From positions 62,001 to 126,000 of the forward strand of contig CANNZV010001815.1 in the NCBI GenBank assembly GCA_947561585.1: a stretch of DNA of 64,000 bases, read 5' to 3'. Below are positions 35,026 to 46,664 of the stretch, piece after piece. The notes beneath the pieces are model-generated. The model was not told the DNA's origin. It was given only the letters and a program-made list of their open reading frames with translations, and made no database searches. A program made the translations under genes and the position numbers. Origin of the DNA: Caprella mutica. Taxonomy: Eukaryota > Arthropoda > Malacostraca > Amphipoda > Caprellidae. How positions within the stretch are numbered: the stretch's first letter is position 1; the number at the start of each line of letters is the position of its first letter.

Positions 35026-36670
35026 CCAGACTTCAAGAACTGGTAAACTGCCAGTCTGCAGAAACTGGTAAAGTGTTCGTAGAGATCTCTTAGGTATTTT
35101 GTTCGTAGCAAAATTAATGTAAATATAGGGATTAATTCAAAAGTGTTCGTAGCAAAATTAATGTATATATAGGAATTAATTCAAAATTGTTCGGAGAGAA
35201 TATCCCAAATATCTCACATATTCTGCAGACTGGGTAAACTGTCCAAGAAATCCTCTATTATGTGAAAGATCAGTTGTTTGGAAGTGGTTTAGTGTGGGCA
35301 AAGGAGTGTAGAAGATGCTTGGAGTGTATGTTGAGAGGAAAAATATTGAGGATGGATGAATGAATGTGTATAATGCATATATTGCCAGTCTGCAGAAACT
35401 GGTAAAGTGATCACTGATCCCAGACTGTATTTCATGGTAAATTCCACCAACAGGCAACATGTCTGATGTCGCCTGACGCCAGACTGCAAGAAGTGGTACC
35501 TAAACTGTTCTCCAAGAAATCCTCCGAGTCTATTTCAGCTTCTATTCTCAGTAAAATACATGTAAATATAGGAGGAAATTTAGGATTGTTCGCACAGAAA
35601 ATGTTATAAATGTCCCATATTCTGCAGACTGGCCAAGTAATAAAGCATGTCCATGATGTCCAAACTCGCCATTTTAATCATGGCGAGTTAAAAGCCGAGT
35701 TTGTGACAGTTATTTTGAGTCCTTCAAATGCAAATGGCGAGTTTTAACTATTTTTCTCCTATGCTTAATGCTACAATGTTATTTAATATTTTGGAAAATT
35801 GGAGAGAATATATGAAAATTTGATCATTTTGGAGAGAATTTGTTGAATTTTGGAGAGAGCTGGAGAGACAAATGATGAGTTTATGAGACATATTATTTTA
35901 CTTGGCAGACTGGAGTCATGTCGGTGGAATTTTTCCCTCTTTGAAAATGATATTCTAGCAAAGTCAGTGGATTTTTAGCTAGGTATTTATTCTTATGTGA
36001 CCATTGGTTTTTGGTGGATAAATTGGGAAAAATGTTATTGGAATTGGATCAGGATCAGCCAATTAGCCAAATTATTGGAAATTTATGGTGGATTTTTTCA
36101 TCTTTTTCAAAAAGTCAGTGGAATTTTGTGCACCAAATACAGACTGGAAGTGATCGACTGTTCATAGAGATATCTTATTCTGTTTGTAGCAAAATTGTAG
36201 CAAAATGTAAATATAGGGATTAATTCAGAAGTGTTCGTAGCAAAATTAATGTACTAACAGTACTAAATATAGGAATTAATTCAAAATTGTTCGGAGAGAA
36301 TATCCCAAATATCTCCCATATTCTGCAGACTGGAATATTATAAATAATTAGTTTTGTGTTTTGATTTTTTTGATTTTAGAGTTTTATAATAAAGATAATT
36401 TAATGGATACTCAGACTCAGTAGTCAGTGCCCAGTCTGCAAAAGATGCATGAAGTTGTGAATTTTATTCGGCGACTATTGAGGCCTTGAAATTAGTCTCC
36501 TGAATTATCCGGCGACAATTTCCTAATTAATTCCTATGTTTACATGTAATTAGTGGAGAGAATTTTAAGATTTTAGGCCATTTTCGAGAGAAATTGGAAA
36601 ATCTCTGGAGAGAAATTGCCCCAAAAATAAATATCTGGAGACTGATTGTGCATGCTTTGCAGACTGGCTT
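35026..36670. mobile_element. Cluster of CCAGTCTG and CCAAGTAA MITEs
   Basis: 35051-35233 is a family 1 copy with GTAAACTG duplicated on both sides. It is inserted in a family 3 fragment that starts at 35026. 35479-35632 is a family 3 copy (CCAGACTGCAAGAAGTGG to TCTGCAGACTGG). 35633-35905 is a CCAAGTAA copy whose perfect 8-bp duplication is CAGACTGG itself, that is, the last 8 bp of the preceding MITE. 35906-36147 is a family 2 fragment. 36431-36667 is a family 4 copy (CCAGTCTGCAAAAGATGC to GCTTTGCAGACTGG), with flanks GTCAGTGC and CTTAGTGC matching at 6 of 8. Confidence 0.8.
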
Positions 36671-36701
36671 AGTGCCTATATTAAAATGATACTGAGGGAC
36701 C

Positions 36702-37445
36702 ATTCAGAAAAATGAGTCGCTGTGATGATGTACTATCAGAGAAAAGAGTCACTGTGATGATGTACCATCAGAAAAAAAAGTCACTGTGATGATGTACCAT
36801 CAGAAAAAAAAGTCACTGTGATGATGTACCATCAGAAAAAAAGTCACTGTGATGATGTACTAGCTATCAGATAAAAGAGTCACTGTGATGATGTAATATC
36901 AGATAAAAGAGTCACTGTGATGATGTACTATCAGAGAAAAGAGTCACTGTGATGATGTACTATCAGAGAAAAGAGTCACTGTGATGGTATATATACTATC
37001 AGAGAAAAGAGTCACTGTGATGATGTACTATCAGAGAAAAGAGTCACTGTGATGATGTACTAATATCAGAGAAAAGAGTCACTGTGATGTTGTATTATCA
37101 GAGAAAAGAGTCCCTGTGATGATGTACTATCAGAGAAAAGAGTCACTGTGATGGTGTACTATCAGAGAAAAGAGTCACTGTGATGATGTAGTATCAGAGA
37201 AAAGTCACTGTGATGATGTACTATCAGAGAAAAGAGTCACTGTGATGGTGTACTATCAGAGAAAAGTCACTATGATGTTTTACTATCAGAGAAAAGAGTC
37301 ACTGTGATGGTGTACTATCAGAAAAAAGTCACTGTGATGATGTACTATCAGAGAAAAGAGTCACTGTGATGATGTACTATCAGAGAAAAGAGTCACTATG
37401 ATGATGTACTATCAGAGAAAAAAGTCACTGAGAAGATGTAGGTAC
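36702..37445. repeat. 32-bp minisatellite (AAAAGAGTCACTGTGATGAT), about 23 copies
   Basis: The unit is 32 bp: GAGAAAAGAGTCACTGTGAT followed by GATGTACTATCA. Some units lack GA or AG, or carry a small insertion, so stops occur in every frame and it is clearly non-coding. Confidence 0.95.
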
Positions 37446-38380
37446 TATCAGAGTTAACAGTATAAATTATTAGTTTTTAAATTGTATTGTAAATGTACTT
37501 GTACTTTGAAAGTACTTTTTTATTTGAGTACTTGGGCAACTACTTCAACTTCCAACAACCTGTAAATTTTTTCCATTTTCAATTGAAGCCATATTGATGG
37601 GTCCAACTGTGTCAGCAAAATAGTAAATACATTTAAATAGGCTATAATGCAAAGGTGCACTTAAGCTATGACTGAGATTGTCAAAGCTATTCTTCCCTTT
37701 CTGTTATTTATATCAAATAGCTATTGGCAATTAAATAAAACAATGTGTTATGTGCTGTGATATGTATCATAGTTTTGTAATGCTTAGTTATAACTTAGAA
37801 GTCTTATTGCATTTTCATCTCGGTTTCTGGCAAAATGAAGATTTGGAGAATAAAGAAGATTTGAAGATTTTTTCCCTTTGAAAATAATATTCTAGCAAAG
37901 TTCATGAATTTTTTGCTATTTATTCTTATGTTACCATCAATTTTCGGTGACTAAATGAAAAAAATGTTGGTGATCGGCCCATATTTCAGAGGCTGGAAAA
38001 TTGTAAGCCAATAATTAGGAGGAAACCAGTCTGCGGAATACCATGTTATAGAATATAGAATAGGTATGTCAGTTAAAGGCTTAAAGCCAAACCAAACTAG
38101 CAAAATTAAATTAATTATTTCAAGATTTCCCTCATAGATCTTAAATTTCTAAATTCTGGGCTTAGATTTATCTCAGAGACTCTTGGAAAAATCCAGACTT
38201 CAGAATATGGAACATTTTTCCAAGATTCTCTGTGACAAATCTGAGCCCAATTTTAGAAATATTTGATATCTGCGGTTTGTTATCATTCCTATGTTATCAA
38301 TAATTTAGCTGTGGGAAATTTTGAATTAATTCCTATGTTACCATAAATTTAGCTGTACGAGATTCTGAATCTGCTGCTGA
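37446..38380. other. AT-rich DNA with MITE fragments
   Basis: Near 37870-38040 there is a fragment of CCAGTCTG family 2 (TTGAAAATAATATTCTAGC, GTGACTAAATGAAAAAAATG). A family piece with CTCTTGGAAAAATCCAGACT follows at 38180-38400. No gene is supported. Confidence 0.5.
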
Positions 38381-38383
38381 GAG

Positions 38384-38885
38384 CTAGACTGAAAAGAATG
38401 TCTCCACAGACCCAAGATTTTTTTGTAGAAATTGGGATTTGGGCGCAGTAAATAACATGGGAAGTTAGGAACATAGGAATTAATTAGGACTTGGGTGCAA
38501 GATTAATCCTAAAATCCTGCTATGCTTTTCAGACTGGGCTGAGAGTCAGAGAGTAACTCTCTCTCAAATTGAAAAATCTGTGAGTCAGGAGACGCATCAT
38601 TCTGTAATCTGCAGAGGTTGTATGTTGCTTAGTTGCTATGAACAGATGTGGAAATAGAATATTTCTTGAAAAAACACTTCCCATTTTCTGCATTCTGTCC
38701 CAGTCTGAAAAGTAAAACAAGATTTGATTTTGAGGATTAATCCTGGATCTAAGAATTTGGCTACAAACTTGAAACAATCATGGGTCCAAGTCCTATTAAT
38801 TCCTATGTTTCCATGTTATTTTTTGTGGCCAAATCCCTATTTCTGTAAAATATCATGGGTATGAGTAGACATTCTTTTCAGACTG
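38384..38885. mobile_element. Two CCAGTCTGAAAAG MITEs (family 5) upstream of the RRM/F-box gene
   Basis: 38384-38538 runs from CTAGACTGAAAAGAATG to GCTTTTCAGACTGGG with ATCCTGCTATGC inside. 38701-38885 runs from CCAGTCTGAAAAGTAAAAC to CATTCTTTTCAGACTGG. They end about 135 bp before the start codon of the next gene and may lie in its promoter. Confidence 0.7.
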
Positions 38886-39020
38886 GATTGTGGCTGATAG
38901 TATCACTGTAATTATGTGCATCTTTTCTATATTACCTGTTATTTTCAATACTTTGTTTTATTCTATAGAAATCTAATAATTTATAATTTTGCTATTATTC
39001 CTGTTAAGTTAACCTTAGTA

Positions 39021-42000
39021 ATGGCAGAAGCTTCATCACAAATGACCGTTTATAAATCTGTGTATGTTGGAAACATTCCTGTACATGTAAGTATCATCAA
39101 TGATATTTGTTGATTGACCTTAAACTTTGAATGATAGTTGAATTTTTCTTATTAAAATTATTAATTGTGAAAATGTTATATTTTTCAGTTGGAAGAAGAT
39201 GATTTGCTGAACTTTTTTGTTCAGTACACCGATTTTGTGCACAGTGCCAAGATAATAAGAAATTTCCACCAATCAAGACTCAGCCGTGGATTTGGCTTCA
39301 TTGTTGTATCAGAGGATGATGCCAAAAAGTAATTAATTAGCTACTGTAGTTCATTATCAGCTGTAGCTATGAAATATATTCAAATACCAATAATGAAGAA
39401 AAATATTGTGCTTAATTAGCTAAGTACTTAATGTTGTAATGACTATTATATTATTTTGTTTATATTTGTCAAACTAATAGCTTGTAGCTACTATCCCACA
39501 GCGATAGAAAGTCCTTGTAGATAATTTTTTATTGTTAGATTTCACCTGCTGAGAAACCACTTTCTGTGAAAATTATCTCATGATTTTAATCTAAATTAAT
39601 TAATTAAATGTGGCAGGTTAATCAATCGGTCGGCTTCAAGAAACCCAATAGTGATTGGAAACAATACCTTGCACATAAAGAGAGCCAGAGAAGAACGACC
39701 ATTCCGGCTGAAAAAGTTCATTCCAACTCCCGGCTACAACTGTTACAAGAGATCTCCATTACCTGAGTTTGTTAGTTACGAGGAAAACGAACCAGGCAAG
39801 CCTACTATACACATCTTGAATGATGACGTGCTACTGGCAATCTTCAAACATCTCCAATTCAACGAGTTGTTTGGCATTGAAAGAGGTGTGCTTCTCTTAT
39901 ATAGCTACATAAAATATATCTATGCTAAATTAGGTCTCAATTTTTTTAATCAGTCTCACTAGCTACATTTCAACTGATTCACCATCAACTAGCTCAGTTT
40001 TTAACCCTTTAATGACATGCGTGTTCATATGATCACCCAAAATTATTCATATTATAAAGCTATATCATTTTTAATTGAGCAATATTTCTCCACCAAACTT
40101 GTCATGGACATGTTAAGTATAACCCCCACTATATGTTTATGGAATCATTCAGTAATTTTCTTTAGGTTATAGGGTTTGGCAGCATTAAATTTGATAACCT
40201 AAAATTTTGGGTAAGAAGGTAAGACCATTTAAATAGGTAGTTATAAATTCATAGACTTGAAATTTACGTGGATTATTCAATACGAATTAAAGAATGTGGG
40301 AAATGAAGGATTAGTCTTTACAATTACAAATATTTATATCATTGCAATTTGAAATTTGCGTGATCATATGAATCACAACCGGTTATTCAGCAACTAAGCT
40401 GTGAATGAACATACAAACTATTTTTTATGCTTTTAACTTCCTAATTCTTAAAGATAACTCGCAAGAGGATTCATTAAAATGGGAGACCAAATTTTTATCT
40501 CTTCATTTAACAAAGTAATATGAGTTTTGATATATGGTTTTAGCATAAAATTTATTAATTTAATTGAGTGGAAACATTATTAGAGATAAAACTGAAAACC
40601 TGCTTAGTATTTATATTGGTCTATAATCGACCTCTGAATAGCTGCAGGATTAATTAAATCAACACTGTTTTGATCAGGAGAAGAATGTTAAATTGCAAGT
40701 TAACATTGATGTAATCAAAAACTTCTATTTATTTCATCAGTCTGCAGGCGATGGCAGTTCCTCCTCTATGAACATTACAGAGGCATGTCTTGGTGCATTA
40801 TTAGTGATATCATGAACTATCATGATGCCTCATATTTTGAAAAAGATCTTGTTCCAAGTTTCCCAACCCCAGACCCTAGATGTGACTTCACAAGACTATC
40901 GTCAATACAAAAAGAGTAGGTACCTTTACTAATAGAAGTAGTTTATAATCTAGACGTTATACCCATTTAAAATAATGATAATAATTGTCTGTATTGTTAT
41001 TTGTTATTCTCTTGTCGGTAGAATTTGGAACATGGTTTCTAGGAAACGGACAGTTGACAAGATTCTCCAAGTTGTTGGTGAAAATCTCCCAAATCTGAGC
41101 CTCTCCCAATTCAGTGGCAGTTACTTTGACAGCAGAGCCTTGGGTAAGTTACTTTATTTCGCTACTGTAAAAGGTTTATTTATTATCTTACAAAAATATG
41201 TTACTGGTCAAGATACTATTTTTTTAAATGATACCGATGCAATTCTGATTCTATCCAATTAAAAGCCTTGAACCCCAAACTTTTTTAATTTGGATTGTTT
41301 CTTTTTTTCCTTTTACTCTATTTATTATATATGTAGTTTTAGAGGATAGCACTAGGGTTACGCTCTTTAACTACGAGGTCATAGATTCATTTACTAGCTA
41401 TCACCTCTTTAATTTCCCTCTTCCATCTGTGAGTTGGTCAACTTATCCAATTCTCTTGGTAAGTGACCGCATTCACAGAGTAGCTCTTATGCATCCAAGA
41501 ACTTATCACTGACGGTGCTAGTTGACTTTGCTCATGGATCCACTTTACTTCTGGACTGCTTCTTCCAGTCCCTTGTATTACTTTCCTTTTGATGTCAGCT
41601 ATGTGACCTTTAGTTCCGAAGCAGACGTTAAACACCTACTAAAATTAATTATAATTGAATCCACATAGAATAAAATATTGTTGCTACCTAGTAATATATT
41701 TTTTTCCACAGCTCAACTGGTACCTAATGTTCAGACATTGTGTTTAACTTGTACTTCTAATTTAGTGAACCTATCTCCCATCACTGAAACCTGCAGTAAT
41801 CTAACCAACCTCTTCCTTCATGTGAGTGATAAATAACTAAATTTAGCTACAATGGAAATTGATCTTATTTGATCACCACTAAATAGTGTCAAAATAAAAA
41901 CCAGTTAACTAGTTTATTGTGTTGAGAGAAGAAATAGTTATAATTTATTATCTATCTCAACAAGACTTTCAATAGACCCCCTCAAATGTTCACTTTTCAG

Positions 42001-45000
42001 AACATGTATATTAACAATGATGTCATGATGGCTATTACCAAGATTAACAATCTAGAGACACTGAGTGGAAGTTTTATGTCTGTGAGTCTGCTAAGTAATC
42101 TCCCCAAGACTATAAAGAACTTGCAGGTTGAACTCGTGCAAAATGCGCTTGATGATGTAGTGCTCAACATTCAGCACCTTGAAGAGCTAGAGAGGCTCTC
42201 TTTCTATAGAGAGAAACATTCTTCTATTTCTATAATGTGAGTAGGTAGCAGTTGTAAATTATAATGAGCAATTTTAAAATGGTTGGTAAAGTATTTCTAA
42301 TAACTAGGATAGTATGTATTAATTTTGATAGTCTGTATTCACTTGGATAGTTCGGATTAAATCTGATAGTCTGTAATTAACTCCTATTATTTCAATTTGT
42401 TTGTATTAACTGTATATGTATTATGATTATTGAAAATCTAAAAAAAAATATACAAGTAAACGAACGATCAAATACAAAAAGCTCTAACAAGAACATCTGC
42501 TTTGATGTTTTTCATTTTCTCTCTAATCTTCACCCCCACTGCAGTCTGCATCAATTCCCTACCATGGTGACCTTCACTGACAGTCAAATAAAAAGTCTTG
42601 CTGAGAATCACAAGAACTTAAAGTACCTGAGATGCGGAACTGTGGAAGAAGAAGTGGACTACTCTGTACTTACCAGTTTACAGGTAAGTGTGACATGGGA
42701 TTGGTTGCTGTCACCAGTCTAGAGGTAAGTCTGACAGTAGTCTGGTTGCTGTCATTAGTCTAGAGGTAAGTCTGACAGGAGTCTAGTTGCTGTCACCAGT
42801 CTTGAGGTAAGTCTAACAGGAGACTGGTTGCTGTCACCAGTCTAGAGGTAAGTCTGACAGGAGATTGGTTGCTGTCACCAGTCTTGATGTAAGTCTGACA
42901 GGAGATTGGTTGCTGTCACCAGTCTAGAGGTAAGTCTGACAGGAGTCTGGTTGCTGTCATTAGTTCAGAAGCAATGTCCCTAATTTTCAATCTATGTAAA
43001 ATTTAAAGTAAATATCTTTATTCTTTTAATAGACTCACATATGAGCTTGAACTAGTTAATTATTTCGTAATATGCTCATAAGCTTGGCCCTATGTACATT
43101 GTTTTGTATTATTTATCGTTCAATAAATTGCGAAAATCTTTTCACAGCTTTCAATATGTTTTTTAATATCTTATCATTGTTTATTTTCTAGTAAATCCTA
43201 AATCCTTCTAACTAGTAAATCCTTTTACAGCACCTTCACCTCGTGGGCCCCTGTCCTTTGAGTCTCTTCGACAATCTCCCTCCTAAATTGGAAGTCCTGT
43301 GCATCTATCCTTCGGTGAGCACTATAGTAGATTAGTCATCTGTGACTATTCATCGTCCTATCACATTCTAGACTCGCAACTCCTTTTTTCAGGTGAAACT
43401 TTCGTCGGATTCTTTGCATTCTGTGGATTTAGCAGCTAAGTTGCCAACATCCCTTCATAGTTTTTTTGTCCTTTACAAATATTTGGATCTGAAGAGTATT
43501 CTAACGCTGAAGAATGTTCCATCGGTCACCAGACTGGTGGTGTTCTTAGATGACCACCACTACGACGAGGATCTCGATGTGGATTATCTGGAAAGGTAAA
43601 TTCTTTGCAAAGTCTGATATGAATTATGATCTATAAAAGATACAATGCAGCAGAATTACCTGTATTGGAATGGTTGGCCGGACTAGTCAATGCGGACAAT
43701 TCACTGCCAGAGTAACTCCGCGTGAGTTTTTTTTTCAATTTTCCGTCGTTTACAGCATTGATATATATAATAGTATAGTATTATGATCTAAACTATTATT
43801 AATTCAGAATGAGTGTTTATAGGTTAATTATTAAATTTTTCTTATCCTGTTTGAAAATATTTTGCTATTGGAAATAAAAACAAGTTAAGGTGTCATGTCA
43901 TCTTTATACATTTAGTGACCTGAAAAAATTACATTAGTTTAAAACTAGTACATCAGTGCAAATAAAATGTTATTCAACTACAAAGTCTTAGATTTTTGTG
44001 TTAGGTAGACTCATAGGCTTCATTTACTATCACCTCTTCATTTTCCTCTTCCATCCGTGAGTGCAGCCACCGGTGCTTGTGTCTCTTTTCGTCACATTCC
44101 TTGGTAAGTGACTGCATCCACGGAGTAGCTTTTCGTTATCCATGAGCATTGTCACCGACTGGTGGTAGGTGACTTTGTTCGTGATTTAATTTAAGAAACA
44201 AAGATAGAAGTTTAGAGAGAATATTGTAAATAAGTTACAATAAGTTCTTAAAAATGAATTTTTAGTTAATTTACACAAAATTTTGGTTAGTGGCCTCTTC
44301 GAACCCCAGGTGGCAGCACGACGTTATGTATTAAACCGGAATTTCGAGAATTGTTTATCTTGGTTATTAATACAGTGAAACTCTTCGAGTTATGAAGTAG
44401 CTATTGGTTCCTTCGTGTATCTCGCGCTCCAGATAGTTTTCTATGAATAAAATCTTAGAAAACTATGGTCATTGAGGGATAATTATGACGCAATTCTTGA
44501 CGTATATCATTTTCTATAATTTAAAAAACTACTTCGAAACTTATAATTCAGGTCCCCATTACTCGAGTGCTTCATAACTCAGAATTTTTTCCTGTGTTTT
44601 TTTAGTTGGTATCCATGATACCTGCTGGTATCATGGATACCAACTAAAAGTCTAAAATAAATAATAATTAAATCATTTTTTCTTATATTCTCGTGGAAAA
44701 AGTAGGATGAGCCTAGCAAAAAGTCCCTTAAGAAATGAATTGACTAATTAGCTACTTCGTTTTCAGTCTCGTAGCGATTCCCAATCTGAAAGAACTGCTC
44801 TTCAACCATGATTGTCTTCAAGATACATTGGATCTGGAGTTCAACACTGTTGCGGACAGTCGAAAAAATTCTGTTGCGAAATCGAAGAACCGAAACCAAG
44901 AAAGAAATCCTCTGCTCTTATATGGAGAGTTCGAGAGTGACTGGATACCACATAGCGATCATATTGAATGTGTTTGTGAGTTGCCTATCATGTTTAAAAT

Positions 45001-45553
45001 AGTTTTATATCATTTATTAAAATTTTGACTAATTCAACCAATTCACGACAGCTATTAACAAACCTATGTTGGATGGTCTGGTTTTCCCTCGAGAAATGAT
45101 GGCAGATTGTGGTTCTGAACCCTCTGGATATGCTGACATGATGATGGATCACCTTTTTATTGGTGACTTCGGTGATGATGAAGATTTTGGTAAGAACTTG
45201 ACATTGTTATTATAATAGCTACCTCCTTCATCATTGTTACATTAGTTTATGGACATTATTCATATGACGTAATTACCTAATTATTGATATTAGATAGATT
45301 ATATCTTTTGTTAAATGGGAGACGGAGTTATTGTTTTGTGTGAGATTTCTAATTTCTTTCTATAGATTATTAATGAAGGCTTTAACATTCAACTGTAGAT
45401 TATCTAATAATGTGCTCAACTTTTTTGACAGATGATGATCCTGAATTCGCCTTCAATTTTGGATTCGATGATTTTTATGATAATTTTTACGATGACTTCA
45501 GTGATAACGGAGGGGAGGGTCTTGTTGACGACGATGATGATATCCACTTTTAA
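39021..45553 (+). CDS. RRM / F-box / LRR protein with acidic tail, 13 exons, 670 aa
   Basis: Exons: 39021-39086, 39189-39328, 39617-39885, 40741-40915, 41022-41143, 41712-41821, 42001-42236, 42545-42683, 43231-43314, 43393-43595, 44767-44975, 45052-45189 and 45432-45553 (TAA). All introns are GT-AG and every phase closes, giving exactly 671 codons. Residues about 12-92 form an RNA recognition motif: RNP2 is VYVGNI (14-19) and RNP1 is RGFGFIVV (55-62; the last position is V where F/Y is usual). Residues about 131-175 are an F-box: PTIHILNDDVLLAIFKHL, then VCRRWQFLL. Residues about 235-560 hold degenerate leucine-rich repeats, such as VPNVQTLCL, CSNLTNLFL, HKNLKYLRC and IPNLKELLF. The last ~50 residues are very acidic. 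F-box proteins recruit substrates to SCF ubiquitin ligases through SKP1; an RRM suggests RNA or RNP targets, which is inference. I know no named family with this order. Confidence 0.9.
41336..41645 (-). mobile_element. MITE 'V' in intron 5 of the RRM/F-box gene
   Basis: Inverse orientation relative to 20892-21226. It starts AGTTTTAGAGGATAGC and ends CTACTAAAAT. It contains the CTCTTGGTAAGTGACCGC and GGACTGCTTCTTCCAGTCC landmarks. The minus-strand open frame at 41438-41635 belongs to it. Confidence 0.75.
42684..42960 (+). repeat. 41-bp tandem repeat of a splice-donor region in intron 8
   Basis: GTAAGT occurs at 42684 (the inferred true donor), 42725, 42766, 42807, 42848, 42889 and 42930, spaced exactly 41 bp. 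Each unit reads like CACCAGTCTAGAG or CCAGTCTTGAG followed by GTAAGTCTGACAGGAG. The exon end ACCAGTTTACAG followed by GTAAGT resembles the units, so the array seems to have grown from the exon-intron junction. A TAG at 42720 would end translation if a downstream copy were used. Confidence 0.9.
43978..44190 (-). mobile_element. MITE 'V', partial copy in intron 10
   Basis: Inverse orientation with CATTCCTTGGTAAGTGACTG, CCACGGAGTAGCTTTTCG and CACCGACTGGTGGTAGGTG. The right third of the element is missing. Confidence 0.7.
44606..44643. repeat. Perfect hairpin (GGTATCCATGATACC) in intron 10
   Basis: TTGGTATCCATGATACC, loop TGCT, then the exact reverse complement. It is the centre of a family of palindromic elements; related hairpins lie at 59370-59412 (imperfect), 26965-26990 and 63003-63050. 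Confidence 0.85.
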
Positions 45554-46480
45554 TATTTCTCTACCAGGAATAGAAATTGAATTTGTTGCAACTACATCAA
45601 TTTATCAAAATGATTATATGCACCTGTTTGAGTTTGGGGGAGATTTTGAGCTTATCATTGGTTTATAAGATATCCTAATCCCAATAGTTTTCTTATTAGC
45701 TGTAAGTAGGTTAGCTTAATTTCAATTACGGCTGTGACTACATTTTAGCGTTGGTTCGTTTTGAAAATATCCGCTAATACTATTTTAGCGGTCAATATGT
45801 TTATGAAAGTTTATGTTTTAAGATTGGTAGTATCTTAAAAATGAGTGAAAAATTTAATTAACTGTCGTTGTTTAAAAAAGGATCAAATTTCACTTGAGAA
45901 TTATGAGCCTAATGAGGTTAATGTAGGATTTTTTTTTTCATTAAAAACAAGAAGGATAAAAGGATTGAATGTTAATTTTGGAAGCTATACTTATTTTCAA
46001 AAGAAATGTTTATAGTTTTCATAGAAAATATTACTTGTTTGTGATACCTTTTTCATCTTTTCAAGTCAAGCATAGGTAGCTGCTCTTTCTGCATTATTTG
46101 CAAGAAAATGTAAAAAATATCCCCAAAGACCTATAGCTAAGATTAATAAAATAAATAAATTTTCCTTCTATTCAATATTCCCGAGATTTTAGGACCAGTA
46201 AAAAATGAGTTGAGCTTTTTAGAAAATATGTCATTGAAGAACGTATAATTTGTTTAACATGAAACCGTCTTGCACAGCTGTTCCCTATTCCGTTTTCTTC
46301 AGGAACCCCTGCATAGAAAACTATGAACCCAATGAGATAAAATGAGATTTCCACCAAACTGATAATTACCGTCGCAAAATTGCGGGAGGTTATATGTTTT
46401 GATCGGTACTATCTATTTATTTGTAATCTTGTTATTCGCATAACTCTGTCTTTAATCTAATAGTCTTAAATTTTGTGGGA
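45554..46480 (+). other. Probable 3' UTR of the RRM/F-box gene and flank
   Basis: Non-repetitive AT-rich sequence after the stop. AATAAA-type signals are clustered at about 46145-46160 and could direct polyadenylation, which would give a 3' UTR near 600 nt. This is inferred only from the motif. Confidence 0.45.
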
Positions 46481-46491
46481 TGATTGTTCAT

Positions 46492-46664
46492 TACTAGGGT
46501 TGTGACAATATGCGTGTAAAGTCATAGATCCTGAAAATATTATAGACAGAGAAATGAACAGTATTGAATCGTTCTAAATCTGAGATATATAGTGTTTGAT
46601 ACCATTTTATTTCGTTTCGTCTATTATGTTCATAAGTTTATGATTTTACAGCCCTTGTCATTAC
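46492..46664. mobile_element. MITE with TAGGGTTGTGACAATA end
   Basis: ACTAGGGTTGTGACAATATG starts the element, and the interior (GAATCGTTCTAAATCTGAG, GTGTTTGATACCATTTTATT) matches 55085-55262, where the right end ATTGTCACAACCCTAGT is preserved. In this copy the right end is cut short next to the following element. Confidence 0.7.

Noticed and set aside
36702..37445. CRISPR-like array
   Set aside because: The repeats are contiguous with no unique spacers, and the genome is eukaryotic. The same applies to the arrays at 2222, 26148, 46690, 56105 and 57004.
39651..39962. A separate 103-codon gene
   Set aside because: It is exon 3 of the RRM/F-box gene read through its donor into intron 3.
42423..42722. 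A separate 99-codon gene
   Set aside because: It is exon 8 of the RRM/F-box gene with intron sequence at both ends.
44606..44643. Intrinsic terminator hairpin
   Set aside because: It is in a eukaryotic intron, has no T run directly after it and has relatives in MITEs.
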